Of a stretch of DNA of 42,136 bases, positions 23,948-31,221 are shown piece after piece. The notes beneath the pieces are model-generated. The model did no database searches and was not told where the DNA came from. It was given only the letters and a program-made list of their open reading frames with translations. The stretch comes from JAHIZC01 sp043813305 (lineage in GTDB: Bacteria; Omnitrophota; Gorgyraeia; Gygaellales; Profunditerraquicolaceae): the NCBI GenBank assembly GCA_043813305.1, contig JBDRLC010000037.1, positions 1-42,136 on the forward strand, given 5' to 3'. Each line of letters starts with the position of its first letter. Position 1 is the stretch's first letter. The translations under genes and the position numbers were made by a program.

Positions 23948-24193
23948 TCATCTTCTTTTTTTCTTCTTCTTTCCGCCTCTTTTCATCTTGGCGCAAGAGA
24001 TATCGCCCTTTTTATCGATGAAATAAAGGTAACCTTTTTCTCTCTTGATCCCTACCTTGGCTACCTTCTTGGGACTTCCTCCTTTTTTCTTCCCTCTTGC
24101 CATCTTTGCGCAAGAGACGTCGCCCTTCTTATCGACGTAATAGAGAAACCCCTTTACTCTTTTGATGCCTACTTTCACTAGTTTCTTTGCCAT
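23948..24193 (-). CDS. Small Lys-rich protein with a duplicated module
   Basis: I use ATG 24193 (MAKKLVKVGIKR...), preceded by AGGGGGG at good distance; a GTG four codons earlier is possible. The protein is two near-identical ~38-residue modules: VGIKRVKGFLYYVDKKGDVS and VGIKREKGYLYFIDKKGDIS, each followed by CAKMxRG and a Lys/Gly-rich tail ending KKKKKRR. The pattern suggests two small beta units (FLYYVDKKGD) with basic tails, perhaps binding nucleic acid. Similar short proteins occur in candidate phyla from memory, with no known function. It ends the amino-acid operon, 32 nt after the nadX-like gene. Confidence 0.75.
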   Translation of the reverse strand: MAKKLVKVGIKRVKGFLYYVDKKGDVSCAKMARGKKKGGSPKKVAKVGIKREKGYLYFIDKKGDISCAKMKRGGKKKKKRR

Positions 24194-24225
24194 AACCTGT
24201 TTCACCCCCCTTCTTTTTTTAATTA

Positions 24226-25047
24226 TTAATTTCCAATTTTAATCGGCTCCAACATCCGTTTCAATGTGGCGATTGCCGACAAAACCGCCAGATAACTTGT
24301 CTTGGGATTATCAAGATGTACTACATTCTCTGTAGATGTTCTTATTCTACCCGAATCAGATTCAATCTCTATCTCGTGCGTGTTTTTCGTAGCCGTAGGA
24401 GAAGCGATAATCCGCACGGTTGTCTCTTTGGGCCCAAGTCCGGCGATACTTAAAGTAGCGGCAACGTTAATGTTCTGCGGGAAAATCCTGGTCGCCATAT
24501 AGGCATCGCCCTCAAATATAACCGTCTCTTTATCAATATGATCCAATCGAATCTTCCTTTTCAGTATATAGGGTATCCCTAAGAATGCCTTGGGAGGCTT
24601 CTTCGTAGTCAGAGTAACTTTTTTAACCTTGCCGCATGATGCTGCCCTTAACCCGTCTATGCCGCAGATCGCACCCGAAGGTATAAATATCCTGGAGTTT
24701 TTCTCTTGGGCTAATATTGATAATTCTTTATAACGCTCAATTATTCCGCCTACACTCATAATCATTACATCTCTACCTGCCAGGATACACTTTTTAGCCG
24801 TTTCAAAAGCAGCATCAGCTTTAGTCGCCTCGATAATCAGATCAGACTTATTTATCAAACCGGTTAAATTTAACTCTGCCAGTTTCTTATTCTTCAGTTC
24901 GCTGGCTAATTTATAGGCTTTCTCAGTCTCGATATCGTTCACTCCGGCCAACCGGGCCTGGCGAGAAAATTCAGCTATAATTGTCTTGGCTAAAGAAGTA
25001 CCGATTGCGCCACACCCCACAATACCTATCTTTAGTATTTTTTTCAC
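24226..25047 (-). CDS. nadX: L-aspartate dehydrogenase, NadX-like
   Basis: 273 residues: Rossmann motif IGIVGCGAIGTSLAKTI, then LIIEATKADAAFETAKKCIL, GRDVMIMSVGGI, RIFIPSGAICGIDGLRA and a C-terminal TSTENVVHLDNPKTSYLA, which holds the conserved His of the family. It oxidises L-aspartate to iminoaspartate, the first step toward quinolinate and NAD, in place of NadB. nadA and nadC are not in the window. It lies 9 nt after panC. Confidence 0.85.
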   Translation of the reverse strand: MKKILKIGIVGCGAIGTSLAKTIIAEFSRQARLAGVNDIETEKAYKLASELKNKKLAELNLTGLINKSDLIIEATKADAAFETAKKCILAGRDVMIMSVGGIIERYKELSILAQEKNSRIFIPSGAICGIDGLRAASCGKVKKVTLTTKKPPKAFLGIPYILKRKIRLDHIDKETVIFEGDAYMATRIFPQNINVAATLSIAGLGPKETTVRIIASPTATKNTHEIEIESDSGRIRTSTENVVHLDNPKTSYLAVLSAIATLKRMLEPIKIGN

Positions 25048-25056
25048 TTTAGCAGT

Positions 25057-25902
25057 TTAACAGTTAATTATTACGTTATCGATCAGCCGCATCTTACCAA
25101 AAAAAACAGCCAGGGCAATCAATATCCTTCCCTTTATCCTTTTTACTGGTTTGAATTCTTTTAGGTCAAAAATGGAAACATACTGAATCCTGGCGGTCTT
25201 CTTTTTCAAAATCAAAAGGCGCATTCTTCGGATAATTTCTTTTGAGCTCCTGTTGCCTTTCTTGATTAAACTCCCGGCGATTCTTAACGCTTGATATAAA
25301 ACAGCGGCTTCTTCTCTTTGCACTCGACTTAAATAAATATTACGCGAACTCATCGCCAAGCCGTCCATCTCTCGGATAATCGGAAGAATCTTTATTTTAA
25401 CCGGGATATTTAAGTCATCAACTAACCTCTTGGTGATTATCGCTTGTAAAGCATCCTTCTGGCCGAAATAAGCAAAGTCAGGATTAACTATATTAAAGAG
25501 CTTGGTTAATACAGTAGCCACGCCCCTGAAATGACCAGGCCTGAATTTACCGCATAACACTTGGCTCAGATCATCGACTTCTAAATATGTCTTATAATTT
25601 TTAGGATACATCTCTCCCGCGTCAGGAAAAAAGATTATATCTACTCCTTCTCTTTTACAGATATTTGTATCCGCCATTAAATTTCTCGGGTATCTTCTAA
25701 AGTCCTCCTTTGGAGAGAACTGCGCAGGATTAACAAAGATACTCACCACAACAAGATCACACCCTTTGTGCGCATTACGTATTAGGCTGATGTGCCCTTT
25801 ATGCAAGGCTCCCATAGTAGGGACGAACCCAATAGATTCTCCCCTGCCTTTATATTTTTTGGAAAGAGCGGCCATCTTTTTAACACTTCTGATTACCTTC
25901 AC
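25057..25902 (-). CDS. panC: Pantothenate synthetase
   Basis: 281 residues of typical length. Motifs: VPTMGALHKGHISLIRNA (HIGH-like), VSIFVNPAQFSPKED, FRPGHFRGVATVLTKLFNI, YFGQKDALQ and MSSRNIYLS (the KMSKS equivalent). It joins pantoate and beta-alanine using ATP. The start is GTG at 25902, with AGGAG at 25911-25915, 8 nt upstream. That ribosome site lies inside a palindromic repeat filling the folK-panC gap. No panB or panD is nearby. Confidence 0.95.
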   Translation of the reverse strand: MKVIRSVKKMAALSKKYKGRGESIGFVPTMGALHKGHISLIRNAHKGCDLVVVSIFVNPAQFSPKEDFRRYPRNLMADTNICKREGVDIIFFPDAGEMYPKNYKTYLEVDDLSQVLCGKFRPGHFRGVATVLTKLFNIVNPDFAYFGQKDALQAIITKRLVDDLNIPVKIKILPIIREMDGLAMSSRNIYLSRVQREEAAVLYQALRIAGSLIKKGNRSSKEIIRRMRLLILKKKTARIQYVSIFDLKEFKPVKRIKGRILIALAVFFGKMRLIDNVIINC

Positions 25903-25957
25903 CTTCTCGACTCCTTTCAGTCGCTCGAGGTGACCCTAAGCGAAGTCGAATGGGTCA
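25903..25957. repeat. Palindromic repeat forming the folK-panC junction
   Basis: The 52-nt gap reads (plus strand) TCGACTCC, TTTCAGTCGCTC, GAGGTGACCC, TAAGCGAAGTCGA, TGGGTC, with complementary ends TCGACT / AGTCGA and inner CGCT / AGCG. On the minus strand its TGACCC edge supplies the folK stop TGA and its GAAAGGAGTC supplies the panC ribosome site. The AGCGAAGTCGA word is familiar from repeats of many uncultured bacteria. Confidence 0.6.
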
Positions 25958-26356
25958 TATTATCTCTAACAGCGGCTTAACCACGAATTCACGCTCAAAG
26001 ATTCTAGGATGCGGAATAGTCAACTTTCTGCTATTTAAGATCCTGTCTGAGTAAAAGAGAATATCTAAATCAATCGGCCTTGGCCCAAAGCGCACAGTCC
26101 TCTTTCTTCCACACTCTTTCTCTATTTTCTTAAGATTCTTAAGCAGAGACCGAGGAGCAAGATTTGTTCTGATTTTTAAAGCGGTATTGAGAAATCCCCT
26201 CTGACCGGAAGGGTCCCCTACGGGTTTGCTCTTGATAACCCGGGCAAGCTTTAAAACACGCGTATCTCTTAGAGAATTAACTTTTTTGACAGCCAATTTT
26301 ATGTTCTCTCTTCTGTTTCCTAAATTCGAACCGATACCTAAATAACAGGTAACCAT
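25955..26356 (-). CDS. folK: HPPK, 6-hydroxymethyl-dihydropterin pyrophosphokinase
   Basis: 133 residues, shorter than E. coli FolK (about 159) but with the core: CYLGIGSNLGNRRENIKLAV at the start, QRGFLNTALKI, and FGPRPIDLDILFYSD, the Mg/ATP-binding region, then LTIPHPRIFEREFVVKPL. It transfers pyrophosphate to the pterin in folate synthesis. It shares one base with the dapL stop. The stop codon TGA appears to be contributed by the repeat that follows. Confidence 0.93.
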   Translation of the reverse strand: MVTCYLGIGSNLGNRRENIKLAVKKVNSLRDTRVLKLARVIKSKPVGDPSGQRGFLNTALKIRTNLAPRSLLKNLKKIEKECGRKRTVRFGPRPIDLDILFYSDRILNSRKLTIPHPRIFEREFVVKPLLEII

Positions 26357-27528
26357 TAAGCTATTTTCTTTAATCTTCCTACGGCTTCTTTTATTCTCTC
26401 CTCTGAAACAGTCAGGGCCATACGGATATAACCCTCTCCGTATTTTCCGAATCCGACACCTGGAGTAACCACGATATCGGCTTTGTTCAAAATCAGCTGA
26501 GCGAATTGTATTGAATCTGTATTATCCGCAACCCTGATCCAGAGATAGAAAGTAGCCTTTGGGGCTCGTACCTTCCAACCTAAAGAATTAAGGCCAGAAA
26601 CTAAAACATCTCTTCTGTTCTGATAGAGATTACACATATTCTTGATCTCTTCTTGAGGAGTTTTTAACGCAGAAACGCCGGCTAATTGAAGAGCAGAAAA
26701 TATTCCTGAGTCTATATTTGATTTTACTTTTGCCAAGGCCGAAACTAACTCGGCATTACCGCAGGCCCAACCTATACGCCAACCGGTCATATTATAAGTT
26801 TTAGATAAAGAGTGAAATTCAATACCTACCTCTCTTGCCCCTTCAGCTTCTAAAAAGCTAGGCGACCTATAACCATCATAAGCCATCTCAGAATAGGCAA
26901 GATCAGAAATCACGATAATTTTATTCTTTCTGGCAAATTCAACTACCTGATCAAAAAAACCTTTTTCTGCAGTTGCGCCTGTGGGATTATTAGGGTAATT
27001 AATAAAGAGAATTTTTGCTTTTTTGAGTACATCCAAAGGCACCTCTTTGAGGTCTGGTAAAAAAGAATCGGCTTCTAATAGCGGCATAACCTGCGGCTTG
27101 CCTCCGGCTAGAATAGTCCCGCCTATATAGGGCGGATAACACGGATCAGGAACCAAGGAATAATCCCCCTGATCGATGAATGCCAGAGGAAAATGCGCGA
27201 TGCCCTCCTTTGAGCCGATAAGAGGTAAAATCTCTTTTTCCGGATCAAGATCAACGTTAAATCTATTCTTATACCAGCCTGCGATCTCCTGACGTAATAC
27301 GGGCATCCCCTGATCCAAGGCATAGCGATGATTAACTGGTTCCTCTACAGCCTTACGTAAGGCATCAATAATATGCCGGGGGGTAGGCTGGTCCGGATCT
27401 CCTATACCCAAGTCGATTATATCTCTTCCTTCTTGCTTAGCTTTTCTCTTCGCCTTATCAATCTCTAAAAACAGATAAGCTGGAAGCGAATTAAGTTTTT
27501 TTGATAGATTAAATGTATTTTTAGTCAT
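26356..27528 (-). CDS. dapL: LL-diaminopimelate aminotransferase
   Basis: I start at ATG 27528 (MTKNTFNLSKKLNSLPAYLF), 4 nt after the dapB stop with AGGGTAGGA before it; a longer frame from 27654 would add 42 unrelated residues overlapping dapB. The 390-residue product is a fold-type I PLP aminotransferase: DLGIGDPDQPTP, GSKEGIAHFPLAFID, INYPNNPTGATA, ISDLAYSEMAYDG and the PLP lysine in HSLSKTYNMTGWRIGW. It makes LL-diaminopimelate from tetrahydrodipicolinate in one step, the DapL variant of lysine biosynthesis, consistent with the absence of dapD/dapE here. Without context it could be a generic class I aminotransferase. Confidence 0.9.
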   Translation of the reverse strand: MTKNTFNLSKKLNSLPAYLFLEIDKAKRKAKQEGRDIIDLGIGDPDQPTPRHIIDALRKAVEEPVNHRYALDQGMPVLRQEIAGWYKNRFNVDLDPEKEILPLIGSKEGIAHFPLAFIDQGDYSLVPDPCYPPYIGGTILAGGKPQVMPLLEADSFLPDLKEVPLDVLKKAKILFINYPNNPTGATAEKGFFDQVVEFARKNKIIVISDLAYSEMAYDGYRSPSFLEAEGAREVGIEFHSLSKTYNMTGWRIGWACGNAELVSALAKVKSNIDSGIFSALQLAGVSALKTPQEEIKNMCNLYQNRRDVLVSGLNSLGWKVRAPKATFYLWIRVADNTDSIQFAQLILNKADIVVTPGVGFGKYGEGYIRMALTVSEERIKEAVGRLKKIA

Positions 27529-27532
27529 AATC

Positions 27533-28246
27533 CTACCCTTTAAGTACGTCTTGCATATTATACAAACCTGCCGGTTTATCTTTGATCCATTTGGCTGCTT
27601 TGAGCGCCCCGAGAGCAAATAAATCCCTGGAGTGAGCCTGGTGTTTAATTTCAATACGTTCGGAATTCCCGCAGAATATCACCATGTGGTCACCGACGAT
27701 GTCCCCTAGCCTGATAGCATGAATAGGAATCTCCTTCTTAGTTACATCAACTAAAACCTGCCCGATCTTCTTCGCTGTCCCGGAGGGAGCATCTTTCTTT
27801 GCCTTATGATGAGCTTCGGTTATCTCAATGCTATAATCCGCTCCTAATCTTTTGGCAAGTTCAGGCAGCAGTCCAAAAAGTACGTTTACCCCCACTGACA
27901 TATTCACTGAATATACTACCGGAATAACTTTGGATATATCTTGGACTTTTTTTATCTGCTCTTCATTTAAACCGGTTGTCCCTAATACCAATGCTTTTTT
28001 ATATTTTGCTACATAAGCCAAGTTAGCTTCACTGGCTTCGGGAGAAGTAAAATCAATAAACACATCAATCAAGAATATACCATCGGCAGTAGAGGATATT
28101 TTCAGCTTACCTAGCTCTTTTCCGATTACAGGAATACCTTTCTTCTCCAGCGCTAAGGTCAATTCGAAATCTCTGTCCTTGGAAGCTAACTCAAATATCC
28201 GCTTCCCCATCCTGCCGCATACACCGGCAATCCCTAGCTTTATCAT
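27533..28246 (-). CDS. dapB: 4-hydroxy-tetrahydrodipicolinate reductase
   Basis: 237 residues: NAD(P)-binding LGIAGVCGRMGKRIFELA, DFTSPEASEANL, VLGTTGLNEEQI, YSVNMSVGVNVLFGLL and the catalytic IEITEAHHKAKKDAPSGTA. It reduces hydroxy-tetrahydrodipicolinate to tetrahydrodipicolinate, the DapL substrate. It is slightly shorter than E. coli DapB. The ATG overlaps the dapA stop by 4 nt. Confidence 0.95.
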   Translation of the reverse strand: MIKLGIAGVCGRMGKRIFELASKDRDFELTLALEKKGIPVIGKELGKLKISSTADGIFLIDVFIDFTSPEASEANLAYVAKYKKALVLGTTGLNEEQIKKVQDISKVIPVVYSVNMSVGVNVLFGLLPELAKRLGADYSIEITEAHHKAKKDAPSGTAKKIGQVLVDVTKKEIPIHAIRLGDIVGDHMVIFCGNSERIEIKHQAHSRDLFALGALKAAKWIKDKPAGLYNMQDVLKG

Positions 28247-29145
28247 ATCTTTACTCCTTTTAAACCATAGTCTTTTAAGGCTTTCTTCAGTTTCTCGACA
28301 TTTTCCGGGGACATACTTGACATCGGCAACCTTAGACCCGGCTCACACATACCAAGTAGGCCCATCGAAGTTTTTACCGGTATCGGATTGGTCTCGATGA
28401 AGATTGCTTTTACTAAAGGCGCAAGCTTATAATTGATCTCTTGTGCCCGGTTAATATTGCCATTTTGAAATTCCGAAACCAACTTTGCCACATCTCCGGG
28501 AACTATATTGGCAACTACCGAAACAACACCCGTACCCCCGATACTCAATACCGGCAGAGTCAAGCTGTCATCGCCTGAAAGCAAATCAAATTCATCGCCG
28601 CATAACGCTTTTATACTCTGCATCTGATTCAAATTGCCCGATGCCTCCTTTACCGCTGTGATATTCTTACAATCGCCTGCTAATCTGGCGATTGTCTCAG
28701 GTTCAATATTTACTCCTGTCCGCGAAGCAATATTGTAGAGCATAATCGGTATATCCACGGAATCAGCGATTGCTTTAAAATGTTGATAAAGCCCTCGTTG
28801 TGTCGGACGATTATAGTAAGGAGAAACCTGAAGCGATGCACTCGCTCCTATCTTAGCTGCATGTTTAGTCAGAGTCACGGCTTCCTCGGTTGAATTAGAA
28901 CCTGTACCGGCAATCACTGGTACTCTTTTTTTCGCCTGCTCAACAGTAATCGCGATTACTTTTTCATGCTCAACGAAGTTTAAGGTAGCAGACTCTCCGG
29001 TTGTACCGCAAGGCACAATTCCCGAGGAACCGTTCTTGATCTGAAACTCAATCAAATCTCTTAATTTCTTTTCGTCAACCTTTCCATTATGAAAAGGCGT
29101 AACTATTGCTACGATCGAACCTTTAAAGATAATACTCCTAGACAT
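28243..29145 (-). CDS. dapA: 4-hydroxy-tetrahydrodipicolinate synthase
   Basis: 300 residues, a TIM-barrel aldolase: GSIVAIVTPFHNGKVDE, GIVPCGTTGESATLN, GTGSNSTEEA, the catalytic Tyr in PIMLYNIASRTGVNI and the Schiff-base Lys in ITAVKEASGN. It condenses pyruvate with aspartate semialdehyde, the entry to lysine and diaminopimelate. It starts 8 nt inside the end of dapF. Confidence 0.96.
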   Translation of the reverse strand: MSRSIIFKGSIVAIVTPFHNGKVDEKKLRDLIEFQIKNGSSGIVPCGTTGESATLNFVEHEKVIAITVEQAKKRVPVIAGTGSNSTEEAVTLTKHAAKIGASASLQVSPYYNRPTQRGLYQHFKAIADSVDIPIMLYNIASRTGVNIEPETIARLAGDCKNITAVKEASGNLNQMQSIKALCGDEFDLLSGDDSLTLPVLSIGGTGVVSVVANIVPGDVAKLVSEFQNGNINRAQEINYKLAPLVKAIFIETNPIPVKTSMGLLGMCEPGLRLPMSSMSPENVEKLKKALKDYGLKGVKI

Positions 29146-29935
29146 AACACTCTCCTTTATAAATTAAGCTTGCCTTACCTTCCAACCATACATCCTTAAA
29201 ATTATTTTTTTCTCTCCTGAAATAAACTTTTAATATCTCGCCACTTTCAGTAAGCAGTTTAATCTGCCTGTTAATTCCTGTCTTTAGGCTAAAAATCAGC
29301 GCAGAAGCAACAGAACCGGTGCCGCAGGCAAGCGTCTCATCTTCAACCCCTCTTTCATAGGTTCTTAATCTGATAGCATCAGGGAGCTGGACCTCTACAA
29401 AATTTACATTTGTCCCACGGAAAGAGAATTTTTTGTGATAGCGCAGGGCTCTACCGATCATCTTAACATCAATATGGTCTAATCCCGCGACAAAGATTAC
29501 AACATGAGGAACGCCGGTATCAATATAATTCACTTTTAAACGGCGATTAAATAATTTTATCTGAAGATTTAATTTAATATCCTTGGGATCGGTAAGTCTT
29601 ATTTTTACAATTTCTGCCTTCACCCGAGACTCTATGATCCCCGCTTTCGTCTCTATTTTAGTATTTCTTTTGCCTACGTATAAGGCCGTACAGCGTGCAC
29701 CGTTTCCGCACATCTCTGCCTCCGAACCGTCGGCATTAAAAATACGCATCCTGGTGTCAGCAATCCTTGATTTTTCCAAAACCAGTAGCCCATCCGCGCC
29801 TAAACCATATGTTCTATTACATATTTTTTCTGCAAGATCTGATAATCTTCGACTTTCAATTTTCGACTTTTGATTTTCGATCACTAGAAAGTCATTACCG
29901 GAGGCTACCATTTTGCTAAACTTAACCTTTTTCAT
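29138..29935 (-). CDS. dapF: Diaminopimelate epimerase
   Basis: Start chosen at ATG 29935 (MKKVKFSKMVASGNDFLVIE), 1 nt after the lysA stop; a TTG four codons earlier would overlap lysA. About 265 residues with both catalytic cysteines, in GSEAEMCGNGARC and EDETLACGTGSVASAL. It converts LL- to meso-diaminopimelate for lysine and peptidoglycan. No clear Shine-Dalgarno, so coupling to lysA translation is likely. Confidence 0.95.
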   Translation of the reverse strand: MKKVKFSKMVASGNDFLVIENQKSKIESRRLSDLAEKICNRTYGLGADGLLVLEKSRIADTRMRIFNADGSEAEMCGNGARCTALYVGKRNTKIETKAGIIESRVKAEIVKIRLTDPKDIKLNLQIKLFNRRLKVNYIDTGVPHVVIFVAGLDHIDVKMIGRALRYHKKFSFRGTNVNFVEVQLPDAIRLRTYERGVEDETLACGTGSVASALIFSLKTGINRQIKLLTESGEILKVYFRREKNNFKDVWLEGKASLIYKGECYV

Positions 29936-29936
29936 C

Positions 29937-31205
29937 TTATAAACCAAAAAGAAACGAGGGTATTATCTCATTACGTACCAGATCCCGGCGAGACTCCCTC
30001 TTTCTGATTAAAAATACCTTATCTTTAACCACCATTATTTCTTCGCATCTTGAGCGTGAATTATAATTAGATGACATACTAAATCCATACGCCCCGGCAC
30101 TCATAATACTTAAAGAGTCTCCTTCTTTTACTGGGGGCATCAATCTATCCTTAGCAAAAAAATCTCCACTTTCACAGATCGGGCCGACTACATCCGCCTT
30201 TTGACTCTTTGCTTTGGGTCTTGCTTTCTTAACAGGCAATATCTGATGGTAAGCTTCATATAAAGATGGCCTCATCAAATCGTTCATCCCGGCATCAACG
30301 ATTATAAATTTCTTCCTGGGAGTAGTTTTAATATATAGCACTTTCGTCACTAAAACACCTGCATTGCCGACGATAAATCTTCCCGGTTCTAAAATTACTT
30401 TTAATTTAATCTCATCAAGCAGAGGTAAAACTTTCGCCGCGAATCTCTTTGCGGTCTGGGGAGATTCCCGGTTATAGACGATACCCAGGCCTCCTCCGAT
30501 ATTAAGATATTCTAAACTAATTCCTCTATTCCTCAGTCTTTCAACAAAAGCAACCATCTTGCTTATGGCTGCGATATACGGTGCGCTTTCGGTTATCTGC
30601 GAACCAATGTGTATATGCAATCCCGAAATTATTACGTTCGGCAATGCTTTACGCATAAGTAGAATCTGATAGGCATTCTTAAAATCAATGCCGAATTTAT
30701 TGGTAATCTTACCGGTAGTAATATATCTGTGGGTTTTAGGTTCGACATCAGGATTTATGCGTAGGGCTACCCTAGAGACCCTGTTTAATCTTTTTGATAT
30801 CCGGCTGATATTCTCTAATTCAGAGATTGATTCAACATTAAAAAATAAGATCCCTATCCTTATCGCTTCTTCAATTTCTCTGTCAGTTTTACCTACCGAA
30901 GCATAAACAATCCTCTCAGGAGGACATCCTGCTTCAAGTGCGCGGAACAACTCTCCCCCCGAAACAATATCCAACCCTGCCCCCTTATCAACCAACGCCT
31001 TCAGTATCGCCAGATTAGAATTTGCCTTTACAGAGTAACAGATTAATGGATTGATCTGCCGGAAAGCTGATTTTAATTTTAGGAAATGACCAATCAAAGT
31101 ATGATAGCTATAAACATAAAGCGGCGTACCGAATCTTCTCACTAAAGTCTCGATTCTTACTTTCTCACAATAAAGCTGATTATTTAAATACCTGAATTCA
31201 TGCAT
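29937..31205 (-). CDS. lysA: Diaminopimelate decarboxylase
   Basis: 422 residues, a fold-type III PLP enzyme: TPLYVYSYHTLIGHF, PLP lysine in CYSVKANSNLAIL, GLHIHIGSQITES, YLNIGGGLGIVY, LEPGRFIVGNAGVLVTKVLY and the second-subunit motif GPICESGDFFAKDR. It makes L-lysine from meso-diaminopimelate. It follows the giant pilin by 16 nt and resumes the biosynthetic order. Confidence 0.96.
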   Translation of the reverse strand: MHEFRYLNNQLYCEKVRIETLVRRFGTPLYVYSYHTLIGHFLKLKSAFRQINPLICYSVKANSNLAILKALVDKGAGLDIVSGGELFRALEAGCPPERIVYASVGKTDREIEEAIRIGILFFNVESISELENISRISKRLNRVSRVALRINPDVEPKTHRYITTGKITNKFGIDFKNAYQILLMRKALPNVIISGLHIHIGSQITESAPYIAAISKMVAFVERLRNRGISLEYLNIGGGLGIVYNRESPQTAKRFAAKVLPLLDEIKLKVILEPGRFIVGNAGVLVTKVLYIKTTPRKKFIIVDAGMNDLMRPSLYEAYHQILPVKKARPKAKSQKADVVGPICESGDFFAKDRLMPPVKEGDSLSIMSAGAYGFSMSSNYNSRSRCEEIMVVKDKVFLIRKRESRRDLVRNEIIPSFLFGL

Positions 31206-31221
31206 TTTATCTTAACTCCTC

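Noticed and set aside
27529..27654. 42-residue N-terminal extension of dapL
   Set aside because: It overlaps the dapB end, matches no aminotransferase N-terminus, and ATG 27528 has a suitable ribosome site and spacing.
31206..31221. Possible lysine riboswitch upstream of lysA
   Set aside because: The gap is only 16 nt; there is no room for a riboswitch, and none was seen before argC or dapF either.
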